A stretch of 64,000 nucleotides of DNA from Octadecabacter arcticus 238 (GTDB lineage: Bacteria > Pseudomonadota > Alphaproteobacteria > Rhodobacterales > Rhodobacteraceae), in the NCBI RefSeq assembly GCF_000155735.2, contig NC_020910.1, positions 1-64,000 on the forward strand, read 5' to 3'. The notes beneath the pieces are model-generated. The model ran no database searches and was not told the origin of the DNA. It was given only the letters and a program-made list of their open reading frames with translations. A program made the position numbers and the translations under genes. Numbering within the stretch: the stretch's first letter is position 1; each line of letters starts with the position of its first letter. This document shows, piece after piece, positions 8,879-17,874 of this stretch.

Positions 8879-9469
8879 ATGAAATTATATATGAGCGCGA
8901 ATTCGCCCTATGCCCGCAAGGTGCGAGTCCTGCTGGCAGAGATGGGCAAAGCTCAAGACGTCGAGGAAATATCGGTCAACCCACGTGATGCAACCACAGG
9001 ATTTTGGGAGGTCAACGCGGTTGCTAAAATTCCGACGCTGGAGCTAGACGATGGTCGCGCAATTGGTGAATCCGATCTGATTTCTCACTATCTTCTGACG
9101 ACAACACGAAGCGCGGATATATTTCGCTGCAAGGGGATCGAACGGCTTTCAGCACTTGCCCTCGCCAACGGTGTTTTGGACACAGGCATGGCAGCTCGGG
9201 TGGAAAAGACCCGCCCAGGCGCGGAAGACACAGACGCCTTTGTCGCAAAAAACCTGAATGCGTTGAGCCGCGCGTTTGATGCGCTAGAGGTATGCGCGAC
9301 ACGCGACAGTGACACCCCTGATCTGGCCGATATAGCTTTGGTCTGTGCCGTTGACTGGATTTCGCTGCGCCATCCCGAGGTCACCGTCACAGAGAACCGG
9401 CCCTCGCTGGCCAAACGTGTGGCACAGCTTTCACAGCGCCCGTCATTCAAATCGACGGTGCCGGGATAA
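8879..9469 (+). CDS. Glutathione S-transferase family protein
   Basis: Thioredoxin-fold N-terminal domain (MKLYMSANSPYARKVRVLLA, with the catalytic Ser region SANSPY) and the cis-Pro and Ser of the glutathione site (AKIPTLELDDG, GESDLI), followed by an all-helical C-terminal domain. The 196-residue length is normal. The ATG at 8879 is chosen because the family begins MKLY; ATGs at 8861 and 8876 are alternatives. First gene after the regulator, it may open or isomerise an intermediate of the pathway served by the TRAP transporter, but this is inferred only from position. Confidence 0.85.
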   Translation: MKLYMSANSPYARKVRVLLAEMGKAQDVEEISVNPRDATTGFWEVNAVAKIPTLELDDGRAIGESDLISHYLLTTTRSADIFRCKGIERLSALALANGVLDTGMAARVEKTRPGAEDTDAFVAKNLNALSRAFDALEVCATRDSDTPDLADIALVCAVDWISLRHPEVTVTENRPSLAKRVAQLSQRPSFKSTVPG

Positions 9470-9516
9470 GTCCCCTAGCAACCAGAAAATCAAGTAAATC
9501 CATGGGAGGATACACT

Positions 9517-10545
9517 ATGCAAAGACGGAATTTTATGAAGACAGGAGTCGCAACTTTCGGACTTTTGGCGACTCCGGCAATTCTTCGGGCCGCTTCGGCG
9601 GTTGAGCTGACGGTAGTACACGGCAGCCCGAACGCGCACATCATTTCCGCAGGCGGAGTCGAGCCATGGATGGAAAATCTCAAAGAAATCGTGGGTGATG
9701 CAGTGTCGTTTCGGTATTATCCTGGAGGGCAGTTAGCCAACCTCAAAGGTCTGCTTAGCGCAATCCAGTCCGGCGTTGCTGATGCTGTTCCGATCCCCGT
9801 GGGATATGCCAGTGACAAGATGCCTTTGAACGGTGTGTCGATGCTGCCAGGGCTTGGCTCCTCAGCAAAAACCAACATTCAGGCGTATGCCGCCGCGCTT
9901 AAAACACCTGAACTAAGCGGAGAGTTCTCTACAAACGGTGTCGTCCCAATCTGGAATATGGCTTTTCCGCCTTATCAAATATTTAGTTCCGAAGGACCGA
10001 TCAAGTCATATGAGGACTTTAATGGGCGTGTCATCCGCTCTGCCGGTGGGAGCATGAATCTTGCTATTCAGTCTCTTGGGGCAGCGCCCGCAGAGATTCC
10101 CGCCTCCGACATCTACGTCGCGATGGAACGTGGCACGGTAGGCGCAACTCTATCGGCATTCTCCAGTGTGAAGGGCTATGGTGTGCAGGAACTGTGCGAT
10201 GCAGCCAGCTCCAATGGGTCGTTTGGCACCTTCACTAACGTCTTTTCTATCCGCCAAGAGAAATGGGATACGATCCCCGAAGACATCCGTGCCGCAATGA
10301 TGGAAGCTGGTGCACTGGTTGAAAAATCAGTTGCCACGCGCATGGACGGCGAAACGGACAGTCTGGCAGCAGAATTCGCCGCAAATGGCATGCATATCTA
10401 CGAAATCCCTGCTGAAGAGCTAGTAAAGATCAACGGTGCGCTTGAGGCGGTCCATACTGACTGGGTCAATCGTCTGGCTGAGCGCGAGCTACCCGCTCAG
10501 TCGGTTCTGGATGCATACCGTGCTGCGGCTGCAGGTTTGTCATGA
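9517..10545 (+). CDS. TRAP transporter substrate-binding protein (DctP type)
   Basis: Periplasmic binding component of a tripartite TRAP transporter. The N-terminus QRRNFMKTGVATFGLLATPA is a twin-arginine-type signal peptide. The mature part carries the family segment FNGRVIRSAGG..AIQSLGAAP..IPASDIYVAMERG, where the Arg pairs with the substrate carboxylate. Start at 9517 rather than 9502, because the ribosome site GGGAGGA (9505-9510) lies between them. The stop overlaps the small permease gene by 4 bp. The conserved Arg suggests an organic acid; the specific substrate cannot be read from sequence. Confidence 0.92.
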   Translation: MQRRNFMKTGVATFGLLATPAILRAASAVELTVVHGSPNAHIISAGGVEPWMENLKEIVGDAVSFRYYPGGQLANLKGLLSAIQSGVADAVPIPVGYASDKMPLNGVSMLPGLGSSAKTNIQAYAAALKTPELSGEFSTNGVVPIWNMAFPPYQIFSSEGPIKSYEDFNGRVIRSAGGSMNLAIQSLGAAPAEIPASDIYVAMERGTVGATLSAFSSVKGYGVQELCDAASSNGSFGTFTNVFSIRQEKWDTIPEDIRAAMMEAGALVEKSVATRMDGETDSLAAEFAANGMHIYEIPAEELVKINGALEAVHTDWVNRLAERELPAQSVLDAYRAAAAGLS

Positions 10546-11069
10546 GTCAGTCTGCGATCTTCCGTGCAGCCGCACCGTTAGACACGGGGCTGCGCCTCGT
10601 TGAAAACACGATGGCCGCACTGGGTGGGATCGCAATTTCGACGGCTATGGTACTTGTCTGCACTGATGCAGTGATGCGGCACCTGTTTTCGGCACCGCTG
10701 ACCTTTCAGTTTACCCTGACCGAAAGTTATCTGATGGTCATGAGTTTTGCGCTAGCGCTGCCTTGGGGCTACCGTTCTGGGGGCAGGATACGTATTTCAC
10801 TGCTGCTAGCTACTTTGGGCGACAGAAACCGGGACATATTGGTCCGGGGTGGCAACATTGTTGCCGCCCTTTACCTCGTGGTGCTGGGTTGGAAAGCGCT
10901 TGAAAAAACAACTTCCGCCTTCGGAAACAACGATCTGGTCATGGGGGTGATCGACTGGCCGGTTGGGTGGTCTTGGGTTTGGTTGCCGATAGGGCTTTTC
11001 ACCTTGGCGCTGCGCCTACTTGTTGATGCAGCCTTACCAATTGATCCGAACGCAGACTCGGCCCACTGA
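10542..11069 (+). CDS. TRAP transporter small permease (DctQ type)
   Basis: 175-residue membrane protein with four predicted helices (about residues 22-44, 55-75, 95-117 and 137-160), the DctQ pattern. It sits between the binding protein and the large permease, overlapping the former by 4 bp (ATGA) and separated from the latter by 13 bp. Its role is to assemble with DctM in the inner membrane as part of an ion-driven importer. Confidence 0.9.
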   Translation: MSQSAIFRAAAPLDTGLRLVENTMAALGGIAISTAMVLVCTDAVMRHLFSAPLTFQFTLTESYLMVMSFALALPWGYRSGGRIRISLLLATLGDRNRDILVRGGNIVAALYLVVLGWKALEKTTSAFGNNDLVMGVIDWPVGWSWVWLPIGLFTLALRLLVDAALPIDPNADSAH

Positions 11070-11082
11070 AAAGGCGCTTACC

Positions 11083-12369
11083 ATGATTATTCTTGCTGGG
11101 ATTTCCATTTTGATCCTGTTTCTTGTGCTTGGGCTGCCCGTTGGCTTTGCCTTGGGCGTCGCCGGCTGTTTGAGCCTGCTGATGATTGCACCGGAAGCGA
11201 CCGTGCTGGGGCTGATGACAGAGGTCGTACATCACACATTCGCGAATTATGTAATCCTGACGATACCTGCCTTTGTCATGATGTCGGAATTCTTGAGCGC
11301 GGGCGGTATTGCAGACGATATGATGATAGCCTGCAATAGGGTGATGCGCCGGATAAGAGGTGGGCTGGCTATGGCCTGCGTGTTGGCAGGGGCGGTTCTT
11401 GCGGCAACCTCGGGAAGCTCCACTGCTTCGGTGGCGACCATTGCGCGCGCCGCGTATCCGACAATGGCCCGGCTTGGGTACAATCCGGGCCTCGCTGTCG
11501 GCACCATCGCGATCTCTGGAACCTTGGCAATAATGATTCCACCTTCGATCGCGCTAGTGGTTTATGGAATCCTGACCGAAGAAAGCATTGGAAAACTGTT
11601 CATCGCCGGCATCGGCCCCGGCATTGTGACAGCACTGGGTTATATCTTTGCCATCTTTATCACCATCAAGCGCAACCCCGACTTTGCCCCGATGCAAGAT
11701 GCGGCACTGGCCGATACGAACGGTAATGAAGTGAAGCAAAAGGGTAGGGTCTGGCCCGTTGGTTTGCTTGTCTTTGTGGTGCTGGGCAGTCTTTATTCTG
11801 GCCTCGCCACCCCGACAGAAGTTGGTGCGATTGGGGCTGTAGGGGCGTTCGTTCTTGCGCTGTCCTTGCGCCGCCTTGATCCGCGCAGCGCTGTTGCCGC
11901 CGTGGGGAATACGCTGCGCACCTCGACGATGATTGTCACCATCATCTTTGGCGCTCTGATGTTCGGCTATTTCATGACCTATACCCAAACGACGGTGAAG
12001 CTGCTGGAGTGGATCGCTGCGGCAGACGTCTCGCCCTATCTGGTACTGTCGCTGATCTTGCTGATGTACCTATTGATGGGCATGTTGATGGACCAGTTCG
12101 CGATTTTGGTTCTGACCGTCCCAGTGACCTACTCCATCGTGACTGGCCTTGGTTTTGATCCAATCTGGTTTGGTATTCTGGTGGTTAAAACCGCTGAGAT
12201 CGGTCTGGTGACCCCGCCGGTAGGGCTCAATATATTTATCGCATCCTCAGCAACCGGCACTTCTACCAAAGTAGGCTTCAAGGGGGTTACACCCTTTGTC
12301 ATCGTCGAATTGGTGTTGTTGGGGCTGCTCGTTCTTTTCCCGCAAATTACTCTTTTCCTTGTTAACTAA
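11083..12369 (+). CDS. TRAP transporter large permease (DctM type)
   Basis: Membrane subunit that carries the transport pathway. About twelve hydrophobic segments are visible, along with family motifs GSSTASVATIARAAYPTMAR near the middle, IPPSIALVVYGILTEESIG, and TPPVGLNIFIASS toward the end. I place the start at the ATG at 11083, 13 bp after dctQ, giving 428 residues as usual for DctM; the frame is open further back to 11020 but that would overlap dctQ heavily. Confidence 0.92.
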   Translation: MIILAGISILILFLVLGLPVGFALGVAGCLSLLMIAPEATVLGLMTEVVHHTFANYVILTIPAFVMMSEFLSAGGIADDMMIACNRVMRRIRGGLAMACVLAGAVLAATSGSSTASVATIARAAYPTMARLGYNPGLAVGTIAISGTLAIMIPPSIALVVYGILTEESIGKLFIAGIGPGIVTALGYIFAIFITIKRNPDFAPMQDAALADTNGNEVKQKGRVWPVGLLVFVVLGSLYSGLATPTEVGAIGAVGAFVLALSLRRLDPRSAVAAVGNTLRTSTMIVTIIFGALMFGYFMTYTQTTVKLLEWIAAADVSPYLVLSLILLMYLLMGMLMDQFAILVLTVPVTYSIVTGLGFDPIWFGILVVKTAEIGLVTPPVGLNIFIASSATGTSTKVGFKGVTPFVIVELVLLGLLVLFPQITLFLVN

Positions 12370-12389
12370 ACATCCGGAGCCTGATCCCC

Positions 12390-13250
12390 GTGAAAATTTT
12401 CTCCTATACTGATGGCACCACGCATCGCAGCGGATATTGCCTAGAAGGGCTTTATTACGATCTGGGCGACGTTCATGTCGGCGGCATTGATGCCCTAATT
12501 ATTCAAGGACGGCTCAACTGTGATGATCTGGCCGCCGCAACGCATAGGGTAGGGGCGCAGGCGCTTGACCCCAGCTCCTTGCGCTTCCTGCCACCCGTTC
12601 GCCCGGGCGCCATCATTGGGGTTGGGCGCAACTATGGTGCCCACGCCGCCGAAATCGGACCTGAAGTGCAGGAGGAACCACGGTTGTTCACCAAACTGCC
12701 GCGCAGCGTTATAGCCCACGGTGCACCAATCATCCGCCCCACAGGAGTGGAAAAGCTGGACTGGGAGGGCGAGGTCGGCGTCGTGATTGGACGGCCGGCC
12801 AAGGACGTTTCGGTTGAGGATGCGCGCGACCATATAGCAGGCTATCTGCCGCTGAACGACGTAACCGCGCGCGAGTTTCAGTTCGACAGAACTCCCGGCC
12901 AGACGACCTTTGCGAAGAGCATGGACAGCTTTTGCCCGATCGGTCCCGTGATGCTGGTTGCCGGCCCCGAGGTCGACCCTGACGGATTTACCGTCAAAAG
13001 CTGGGTCAATGACACACTGATGCAGGAAGGACGGACCGATGATCTGCTGTTTCCGATCCCCTATCTGGTCAGCTTTATCAGCCGCTATGTCACGCTGATG
13101 CCAGGCGATATTATCGCCACTGGCACGCCCGCAGGGATAGGTCATAGCCGTAAACCACCTCTTTACCTTCAACCTGGCGACAGCGTGCGCATCGAGGTGA
13201 GTGGCCTGCCACCTCTGATCAACCGCGTCACAGCAACAATAGGAGCCTGA
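12390..13250 (+). CDS. Fumarylacetoacetate hydrolase family protein
   Basis: 286-residue FAH-fold enzyme, the group that cleaves C-C bonds in, decarboxylates or hydrates oxo-acids with a divalent metal. The core begins with IGVGRNYGAHAAE; metal-binding acidic residues are in LDWEGEVGVVIG, then YLPLNDVTAREFQF, GQTTFAKSMDSFCPIGP, and TGTPAGIGHSRKPPLYLQPGD near the end. GTG start preceded by GGAG at 12376. In the operon it probably handles the ring-opened or keto-acid stage of the pathway. Confidence 0.9.
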   Translation: MKIFSYTDGTTHRSGYCLEGLYYDLGDVHVGGIDALIIQGRLNCDDLAAATHRVGAQALDPSSLRFLPPVRPGAIIGVGRNYGAHAAEIGPEVQEEPRLFTKLPRSVIAHGAPIIRPTGVEKLDWEGEVGVVIGRPAKDVSVEDARDHIAGYLPLNDVTAREFQFDRTPGQTTFAKSMDSFCPIGPVMLVAGPEVDPDGFTVKSWVNDTLMQEGRTDDLLFPIPYLVSFISRYVTLMPGDIIATGTPAGIGHSRKPPLYLQPGDSVRIEVSGLPPLINRVTATIGA

Positions 13251-13253
13251 GCC

Positions 13254-14351
13254 ATGAGTAAGACAAGCTATACCCCCGACAGCATCAAGGCGCAGGCGAC
13301 AGAGATCCTGGTGAACTGGGGAATGAGCGCTGACAACGTGGCGCTGACTGCTGAGGGTATGTTGGATTGTGATCTGCGCGGCATCGACACGCATGGCATT
13401 TCGCTACTGGCTCTGTACGATAAATGGCGTGTCGGCGGGGGCTTTGCGCTGGATGCGACAGACAAACTGCTCCGTGATGGGCCGTCCTACGCCAGCATAG
13501 ACGCGCAAGGCGGTTTGGGCTTTCCAGTGTCCGTCAGAGCGGTCGAACTTGCCTGCAATAAGGCCCGCGAAACCGGACTGGCTGCAGTGACGGTAAGGAA
13601 CTCTCGCCATTTTGGCGCAGCGGGCTATTATGCCCGCTTGGGTGCCGAAAAAGGCATGATGATGCTGGTCGCCACCTCGACAAAAGTGGTGTGCATGGTC
13701 CCCCCCGGTGCGGCCGATGCTGTGCTGGGCACCAACCCACTAGCCTATGCGGTTCCACGCCAGAATGGCGCACCTGTGGTCTTTGACATGGCGACCAGCA
13801 CGGCCGCCGGTAACAAAATTAGGCTTTATCAATTATCCAACACGCCAGTTCCGGAGGGCTGGGTCGTGGACCATGAAGGCAAGTCTGTGACAGACCCCGA
13901 TATCGCCTCTGACATTGTATATGGCAGCCGTCCAGGCGGGTTAACCCCGCTGGGTGCGACGCCAGGCATGGGGGCCTATAAGGGGTACGGCTTGGCGCTG
14001 ATGGGCCATTTTCTTGGGGGCACCCTTGCGGGCGGCGACTTTGCGGGGTCCAAGAACCGTGCCGCGGACGCGTCAGATAATATCGGACACTTCTTTCTGG
14101 CAATGGATCCGGCCAAGTTTCGCGACCTTGCCGCGTTTGAGGCCGACATGTGCGATGTCGATGACAGCCTGCGCGCCACACCTGCGGTTGATCCCGACCG
14201 CCCGATCCTTTTGCCCGGAGATGTCGAACGTAAGGTCGCCGACCAGCGCCGTAAAGCTGGCATACCGCTGGCAGATGCACTTGTCGATCAACTGAAACGA
14301 ATTTCAACTGAGGCCGGTGCACAATTCGTGCTGACGCCGCAACCCGAATAA
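13254..14351 (+). CDS. Malate/L-lactate dehydrogenase (Ldh2) family oxidoreductase
   Basis: 365-residue NAD(P)-dependent 2-hydroxyacid dehydrogenase of the Ldh2/MDH2 family, distinct from Rossmann LDHs. The catalytic histidine is in CDLRGIDTHGISLL (residues about 41-54); the cofactor region includes VRNSRHFGAAGYYA and GTNPLAYAVPR, and GAYKGYGLALM lies near residue 240. Family members oxidise malate, lactate, sulfolactate, ureidoglycolate and others, so the substrate is open. AGGAG at 13242 precedes the ATG, 3 bp after the FAH gene. Confidence 0.9.
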   Translation: MSKTSYTPDSIKAQATEILVNWGMSADNVALTAEGMLDCDLRGIDTHGISLLALYDKWRVGGGFALDATDKLLRDGPSYASIDAQGGLGFPVSVRAVELACNKARETGLAAVTVRNSRHFGAAGYYARLGAEKGMMMLVATSTKVVCMVPPGAADAVLGTNPLAYAVPRQNGAPVVFDMATSTAAGNKIRLYQLSNTPVPEGWVVDHEGKSVTDPDIASDIVYGSRPGGLTPLGATPGMGAYKGYGLALMGHFLGGTLAGGDFAGSKNRAADASDNIGHFFLAMDPAKFRDLAAFEADMCDVDDSLRATPAVDPDRPILLPGDVERKVADQRRKAGIPLADALVDQLKRISTEAGAQFVLTPQPE

Positions 14352-14362
14352 GGAAATAAACC

Positions 14363-15253
14363 ATGCTTAATGTAATCCCATCTGGCGACATCTTGGGCGC
14401 CCGTATCGAGGGCCTCGATTTGTCCAAGCCGGTCTCGGCCGAGGACCACCGTGTGGTCGTTCAGGCGCTTGGCGAAAACGGGATGATCTGCATCCCTGAC
14501 CAGCATATCAGCGCCGGAGAACTCAAGGCCTTTGCCCAGCGGTTCGGTACGCTGGAAATCAACGTGGCGAACTCGTTCATGGATGAGGATCATCCCGAGG
14601 TGATGATCCTTTCAAACATCAAAAAGGACGGGAAACCGATTGGCCTGTCCGACGCCGGGCAGGACTGGCACACCGACATGTCTTATTCAAAAGACATCGC
14701 TTTTGCCAATGTCCTCTACGGGCTTGAGATTCCGACGCGCGATGGTGAGCCGTTGGGGTGTACTGAATTTGCCAATATGCATCAGGCCTATGACGACCTG
14801 CCGGAAGAGTTGAAGACCAAGTTGGCTGGACGCACTGCGACCCATGACTTCAACAAGTTTTGGGAAAAGATGCGCAGCGAAAAAGGCTCGTCACGCCCAG
14901 CGTTGACGCCCGAACAGCGCGCCAAAAAGCCCCCAGTTTTACAGCCGGTCTTTCTCACGCATCCTATCACCGGACGCACTGTGCTTTACGCAAATCCCGG
15001 CTACACCATGCAGATTGACGGAATGGATACGCAAGAGAGCGATGAAATTCTCGCCTTCCTGTTCAAACATCAGTTGCAGGAAAAATACCGCATTAAGCAT
15101 ATGTGGAAAAAGTTCGATGTGATCATGTGGGACAATATCGGCACGCTGCACAATGCTGTGGCCGACTATGGCCCCGATGAGCACCGGCTGATCAAACGCT
15201 GTCAGGTCATGGCCGACAAGGTTCTAGACGGCGCGGCGTTGCAACTTGCCTGA
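14363..15253 (+). CDS. TauD/TfdA-family 2-oxoglutarate dioxygenase
   Basis: 296-residue Fe(II)/2-oxoglutarate-dependent dioxygenase. The iron ligands are visible: His and Asp in DWHTDMSYS (about residues 104-112) and the distal His in TLHNAVADYG, with the 2-oxoglutarate Arg in HRLIKRCQV. Such enzymes hydroxylate small acids, sulfonates, aryloxyacetates or ethers so that they fall apart. It is likely the first oxidative step on the imported substrate. AAGGAA lies just before the ATG; the stop overlaps the next gene's start. Confidence 0.92.
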   Translation: MLNVIPSGDILGARIEGLDLSKPVSAEDHRVVVQALGENGMICIPDQHISAGELKAFAQRFGTLEINVANSFMDEDHPEVMILSNIKKDGKPIGLSDAGQDWHTDMSYSKDIAFANVLYGLEIPTRDGEPLGCTEFANMHQAYDDLPEELKTKLAGRTATHDFNKFWEKMRSEKGSSRPALTPEQRAKKPPVLQPVFLTHPITGRTVLYANPGYTMQIDGMDTQESDEILAFLFKHQLQEKYRIKHMWKKFDVIMWDNIGTLHNAVADYGPDEHRLIKRCQVMADKVLDGAALQLA

Positions 15254-15884
15254 AACTGCTCCTGATCAAGGGCCGCGTATATTCTATCGTCCTCAAGACG
15301 GGGCACCGTTGGCCCATGATCCCTTTAAGGCTATCTGCGCTCCCCGACCCATCGGTTGGATCGGGACGTGCGATGCCCTAGGGATTGCCAATCTGGCACC
15401 CTATTCTTTTTTTATGCCGATTTCGTCACAGCCCAATATGATCGCCTTTTCAAGTGAGGGACTAAAACACACCGCCTGTAACGCGCGTGACCGTGGCGAG
15501 TTTACCTTTTCGCTCGCGACACTGGACTTGGCCACAGAGATGAACATCAGTGCTGCGGAGTGTCCCGAGGGCGTGGATGAATTTGCGCTTGCCGGATTGA
15601 CCAAGGGAATCTCGCTGGTAATAACCACACCCTTTGTCGCTGCAAGCCCTGCCGCTTTTGAATGTGTAACCACAACGACAGTGCAGCTTACCGACCGCTC
15701 AGGCAGCCTGATTGACCGCTATCTAGTCATTGGGGAGGTTGTCGGCGTTCATCTGTCACAGAGCGCATTGGTTTCTGGGCGGTTCGATATCGTGAAGGCA
15801 AGGTCCATCGCGCGCGCAGGCTACCGCGACTATGTCACTGTTTCTCAGACGTGGGAAATGCCTCGACCTGACGACGAGGACTGA
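15246..15884 (+). CDS. Flavin reductase / FMN-binding family protein
   Basis: 212-residue split-barrel FMN-binding protein (DIM6/flavin reductase-like). The N-terminal part has RPIGWIGTCDALGIANLAPYS and FMPISSQPNMIAFS, typical of the FMN site. It may supply reduced flavin or be an oxidoreductase in its own right; no partner flavin monooxygenase is nearby. The start is a TTG overlapping the dioxygenase stop by 8 bp. It is the last gene of the operon; IS debris begins 6 bp after its stop. Confidence 0.85.
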   Translation: MPETAPDQGPRIFYRPQDGAPLAHDPFKAICAPRPIGWIGTCDALGIANLAPYSFFMPISSQPNMIAFSSEGLKHTACNARDRGEFTFSLATLDLATEMNISAAECPEGVDEFALAGLTKGISLVITTPFVAASPAAFECVTTTTVQLTDRSGSLIDRYLVIGEVVGVHLSQSALVSGRFDIVKARSIARAGYRDYVTVSQTWEMPRPDDED

Positions 15885-15890
15885 TGCGCG

Positions 15891-15930
15891 GGCACTGTCA
15901 GAGAAAAGTTGTTTGAGGCGGGCAGGGAGA
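15891..15930 (+). mobile_element. Terminal remnant of a second IS6-like element
   Basis: GGCACTGTCAGAG-AAAAG followed by GAGGCGGGCAGGG matches the left end of the degraded element at 47217 almost base for base. Only the terminal 40 bp or so remain. The 150 bp between here and IS6 copy 3 show no recognised gene. Confidence 0.65.
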
Positions 15931-16078
15931 GTAATTAGCATAGCTGCCTATCGCCAGACGAGAGCCGATGCCCATTGGATTTGGGACGAGCGCGACCCCA
16001 CTCTACGGGCGCTTTGTTGGCTTCACGAATTCCGATCCACCTACATTCACTACCCGCCGGTCCAGTTGACGCTGGAGG

Positions 16079-16905
16079 GGTTCTGTCGCAAATTTTGGTG
16101 GCGTTTGAGTGCGGGCATCGCCCGGACATAATTATGCTGCGAGCGCCGCAAACTGCTGAAACGCGGTGAGACTGTTGGCATGGAGCTGCCCCTTTCGGAT
16201 CATGTGCGCAGTCTCGATTCCAGCCAAGGTCGCCTCGGCAGAATGGAAGGCCTTGAAGCCTAGCATCGGCCCCGTGATCCTCTTTACGAAGCGATGATCC
16301 TGTTCGATGATGTTGTTGAGGTATTTGACCTGCAGGATCTTGATCGTGTTGCCGGAGCCCATGAACTTCAGAATTACATTGACGCTTTCCAGACCCGCCA
16401 GATTGGCGCCGCTCTTGTCGATGACAACACGGTCAGGCACGCCGTTCGTGCCAATCGCGCGCTTGAAGAATCGACGGGCTGCTGCCTTGTTGCGACGCTC
16501 AGACAGCATGAAATCAAGGGTTTTCCCCGTGTTGTCGACAGCGCGGTAATAGTAGGTCCATTTGCCTTTAACCTTGATGTAGGTTTCATCCATACGCCAA
16601 GATTCTGCAGTCGGCTTCTTACGCGACTGCGCTTGTGTCGCCAGCAGCGGCGCAAACTTAACCACCCAACGGTTCAGTGTCCCATGATCAACATCAACGC
16701 CGCGTTCCTCCATGATCTCTTCAAGATCACGGTAGGAGACCTGGTAGCGGAGATAGAAAAAGATCGCGAAAAGGATCACGTCCTTCGGGAAGTGCGTACC
16801 CTTGAAATCGATCATTGCCCTACATCCCCGACCCGTTATGTTTGCCCAAAAAGCATTGCCCCATTACGAACAGACGGGAAAGCCCAAAAACTTTGCGACA
16901 GAACC
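16079..16905 (-). mobile_element. IS6-family element, copy 3 (827 bp, complete)
   Basis: Full copy with GGTTCTGTCGCAAA ends. It separates the TRAP block from the ABC block and truncates an IS3-family element on its right side. The left flank gctggagg and right flank acactcga do not match. It has the same strand as copies 1, 4, 5 and 6. Confidence 0.93.
16132..16815 (-). CDS. IS6-family transposase (copy 3)
   Basis: 227 residues, intact DDE residues. The protein matches that of copy 5 except for HANS versus HANG near the C-terminus, so copies 3, 5 and 6 are very recent relatives. Confidence 0.93.
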   Translation of the reverse strand: MIDFKGTHFPKDVILFAIFFYLRYQVSYRDLEEIMEERGVDVDHGTLNRWVVKFAPLLATQAQSRKKPTAESWRMDETYIKVKGKWTYYYRAVDNTGKTLDFMLSERRNKAAARRFFKRAIGTNGVPDRVVIDKSGANLAGLESVNVILKFMGSGNTIKILQVKYLNNIIEQDHRFVKRITGPMLGFKAFHSAEATLAGIETAHMIRKGQLHANSLTAFQQFAALAA

Positions 16906-17068
16906 ACACTCGACGCGGCATTCCTCGCCACGCCCGAACGCTTCGTACACAAACCACCAAAACCGCCTCAAATCCCGACCGCCGTCTGGATCAACCCACC
17001 AAAACCAACCGAAGAAACCCAAGCCTAAAGTCCAAAAGCCACTGTCTCAAAGTCGTTGACACGTTCCG
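16906..17068 (+). mobile_element. IS3-family element, right-end remnant
   Basis: The last 35 or so codons of an IS3-family OrfB ([20 protein letters not shown], then [16 protein letters not shown] and stop) plus the terminal repeat ending near cgttccgc. It matches the right end of the complete IS3 element at about 56625-58226. The left side was removed by IS6 copy 3. Confidence 0.85.
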
Positions 17069-17163
17069 CTTTTGCCCAGCCATACGCGTAGCTTCACGCA
17101 AAACTGCAAGTGATGGAATTTAAAACATCCGCGAATTCCATTGCTCGCTATCTTTAGATCAGA

Positions 17164-17874
17164 TCAGGTCCGTGATTTTTCAAACGCGCTCCATGCACGC
17201 TCGAATGTCGCGAAATCGAAACCGAGCTGTCGCGCTGGCTCAAGGATTAGGTTCTCGGTCTCTTGCATCTTTTGGATTGAAGTGGCCAAGTTGCCCAAAA
17301 CATCGGGCGGGATTACAACTGCACCGTGACGGTCGGCATGGATCAGATCACCTTGCCCCACAGTCATGCCAAAGATCGTCACTGGCGAGCCGATCTCTTT
17401 GACATGCACAAACCCGTGGCTGGGACCAATTGACCCTGCCACCACGGGAAAACCCTCTGCCATATCGCCCAAATCGCGCATCACACCATTGGTCAGCGCG
17501 CCTGACATGCCGAACCCTTTGTGGATGGTGGTATTCACCTCGCCCCAATAGGCGCCGATTGCGTGGGGATAGTCGATATCTTCGACCACGGCGACTGATG
17601 GTTTGGGCCCTTCCGACATAGCCTTGTAATATGCCATACGCCGCGCACAGATCACATCTGGTGCCTCTGTCGGTGGTGCGACAGCCGCAATTTTGGCAGT
17701 CACGGCGTAGCCCACCATCGCGCCGCCATTTGGATCAGAACACAACATCGTGCCACGGGTAAAGGCGTCAAACCCGCGCTTGCCTTGGGCCACCTCAATC
17801 GCGTTGCATACGGTCGGTGTATCGACGGAGCGTAGCAGCGCCAGCAATGTATCGTCCACAATCATATCCATCAT
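17164..17874 (-). CDS. RraA-like / HMG aldolase family protein
   Basis: About 236 residues of the RraA-like fold, which includes RNase E inhibitors and also class II pyruvate aldolases and decarboxylases. The signature GALTNGVMRDL (with the conserved Arg-Asp) and the later HADRHGAVVIPPDV are present, pointing to the aldolase/decarboxylase side. Start at 17874, because GGAGG immediately precedes it and the ATGA overlaps the stop of the hydrolase gene. It is the last gene of the ten-gene operon and may perform its final cleavage. Confidence 0.85.
   Translation of the reverse strand: MMDMIVDDTLLALLRSVDTPTVCNAIEVAQGKRGFDAFTRGTMLCSDPNGGAMVGYAVTAKIAAVAPPTEAPDVICARRMAYYKAMSEGPKPSVAVVEDIDYPHAIGAYWGEVNTTIHKGFGMSGALTNGVMRDLGDMAEGFPVVAGSIGPSHGFVHVKEIGSPVTIFGMTVGQGDLIHADRHGAVVIPPDVLGNLATSIQKMQETENLILEPARQLGFDFATFERAWSAFEKSRT

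Noticed and set aside
12495..13394. 299-codon open frame antisense to the FAH gene
   Set aside because: It lies wholly opposite well-supported enzyme genes, is rich in His and Gln as expected of an antisense frame, and resembles no family.
16294..17028. Long plus-strand frames repeated in each IS6 copy (also at 5516, 40160, 53313)
   Set aside because: They are the antisense of the transposase and recur only because the element is repeated.
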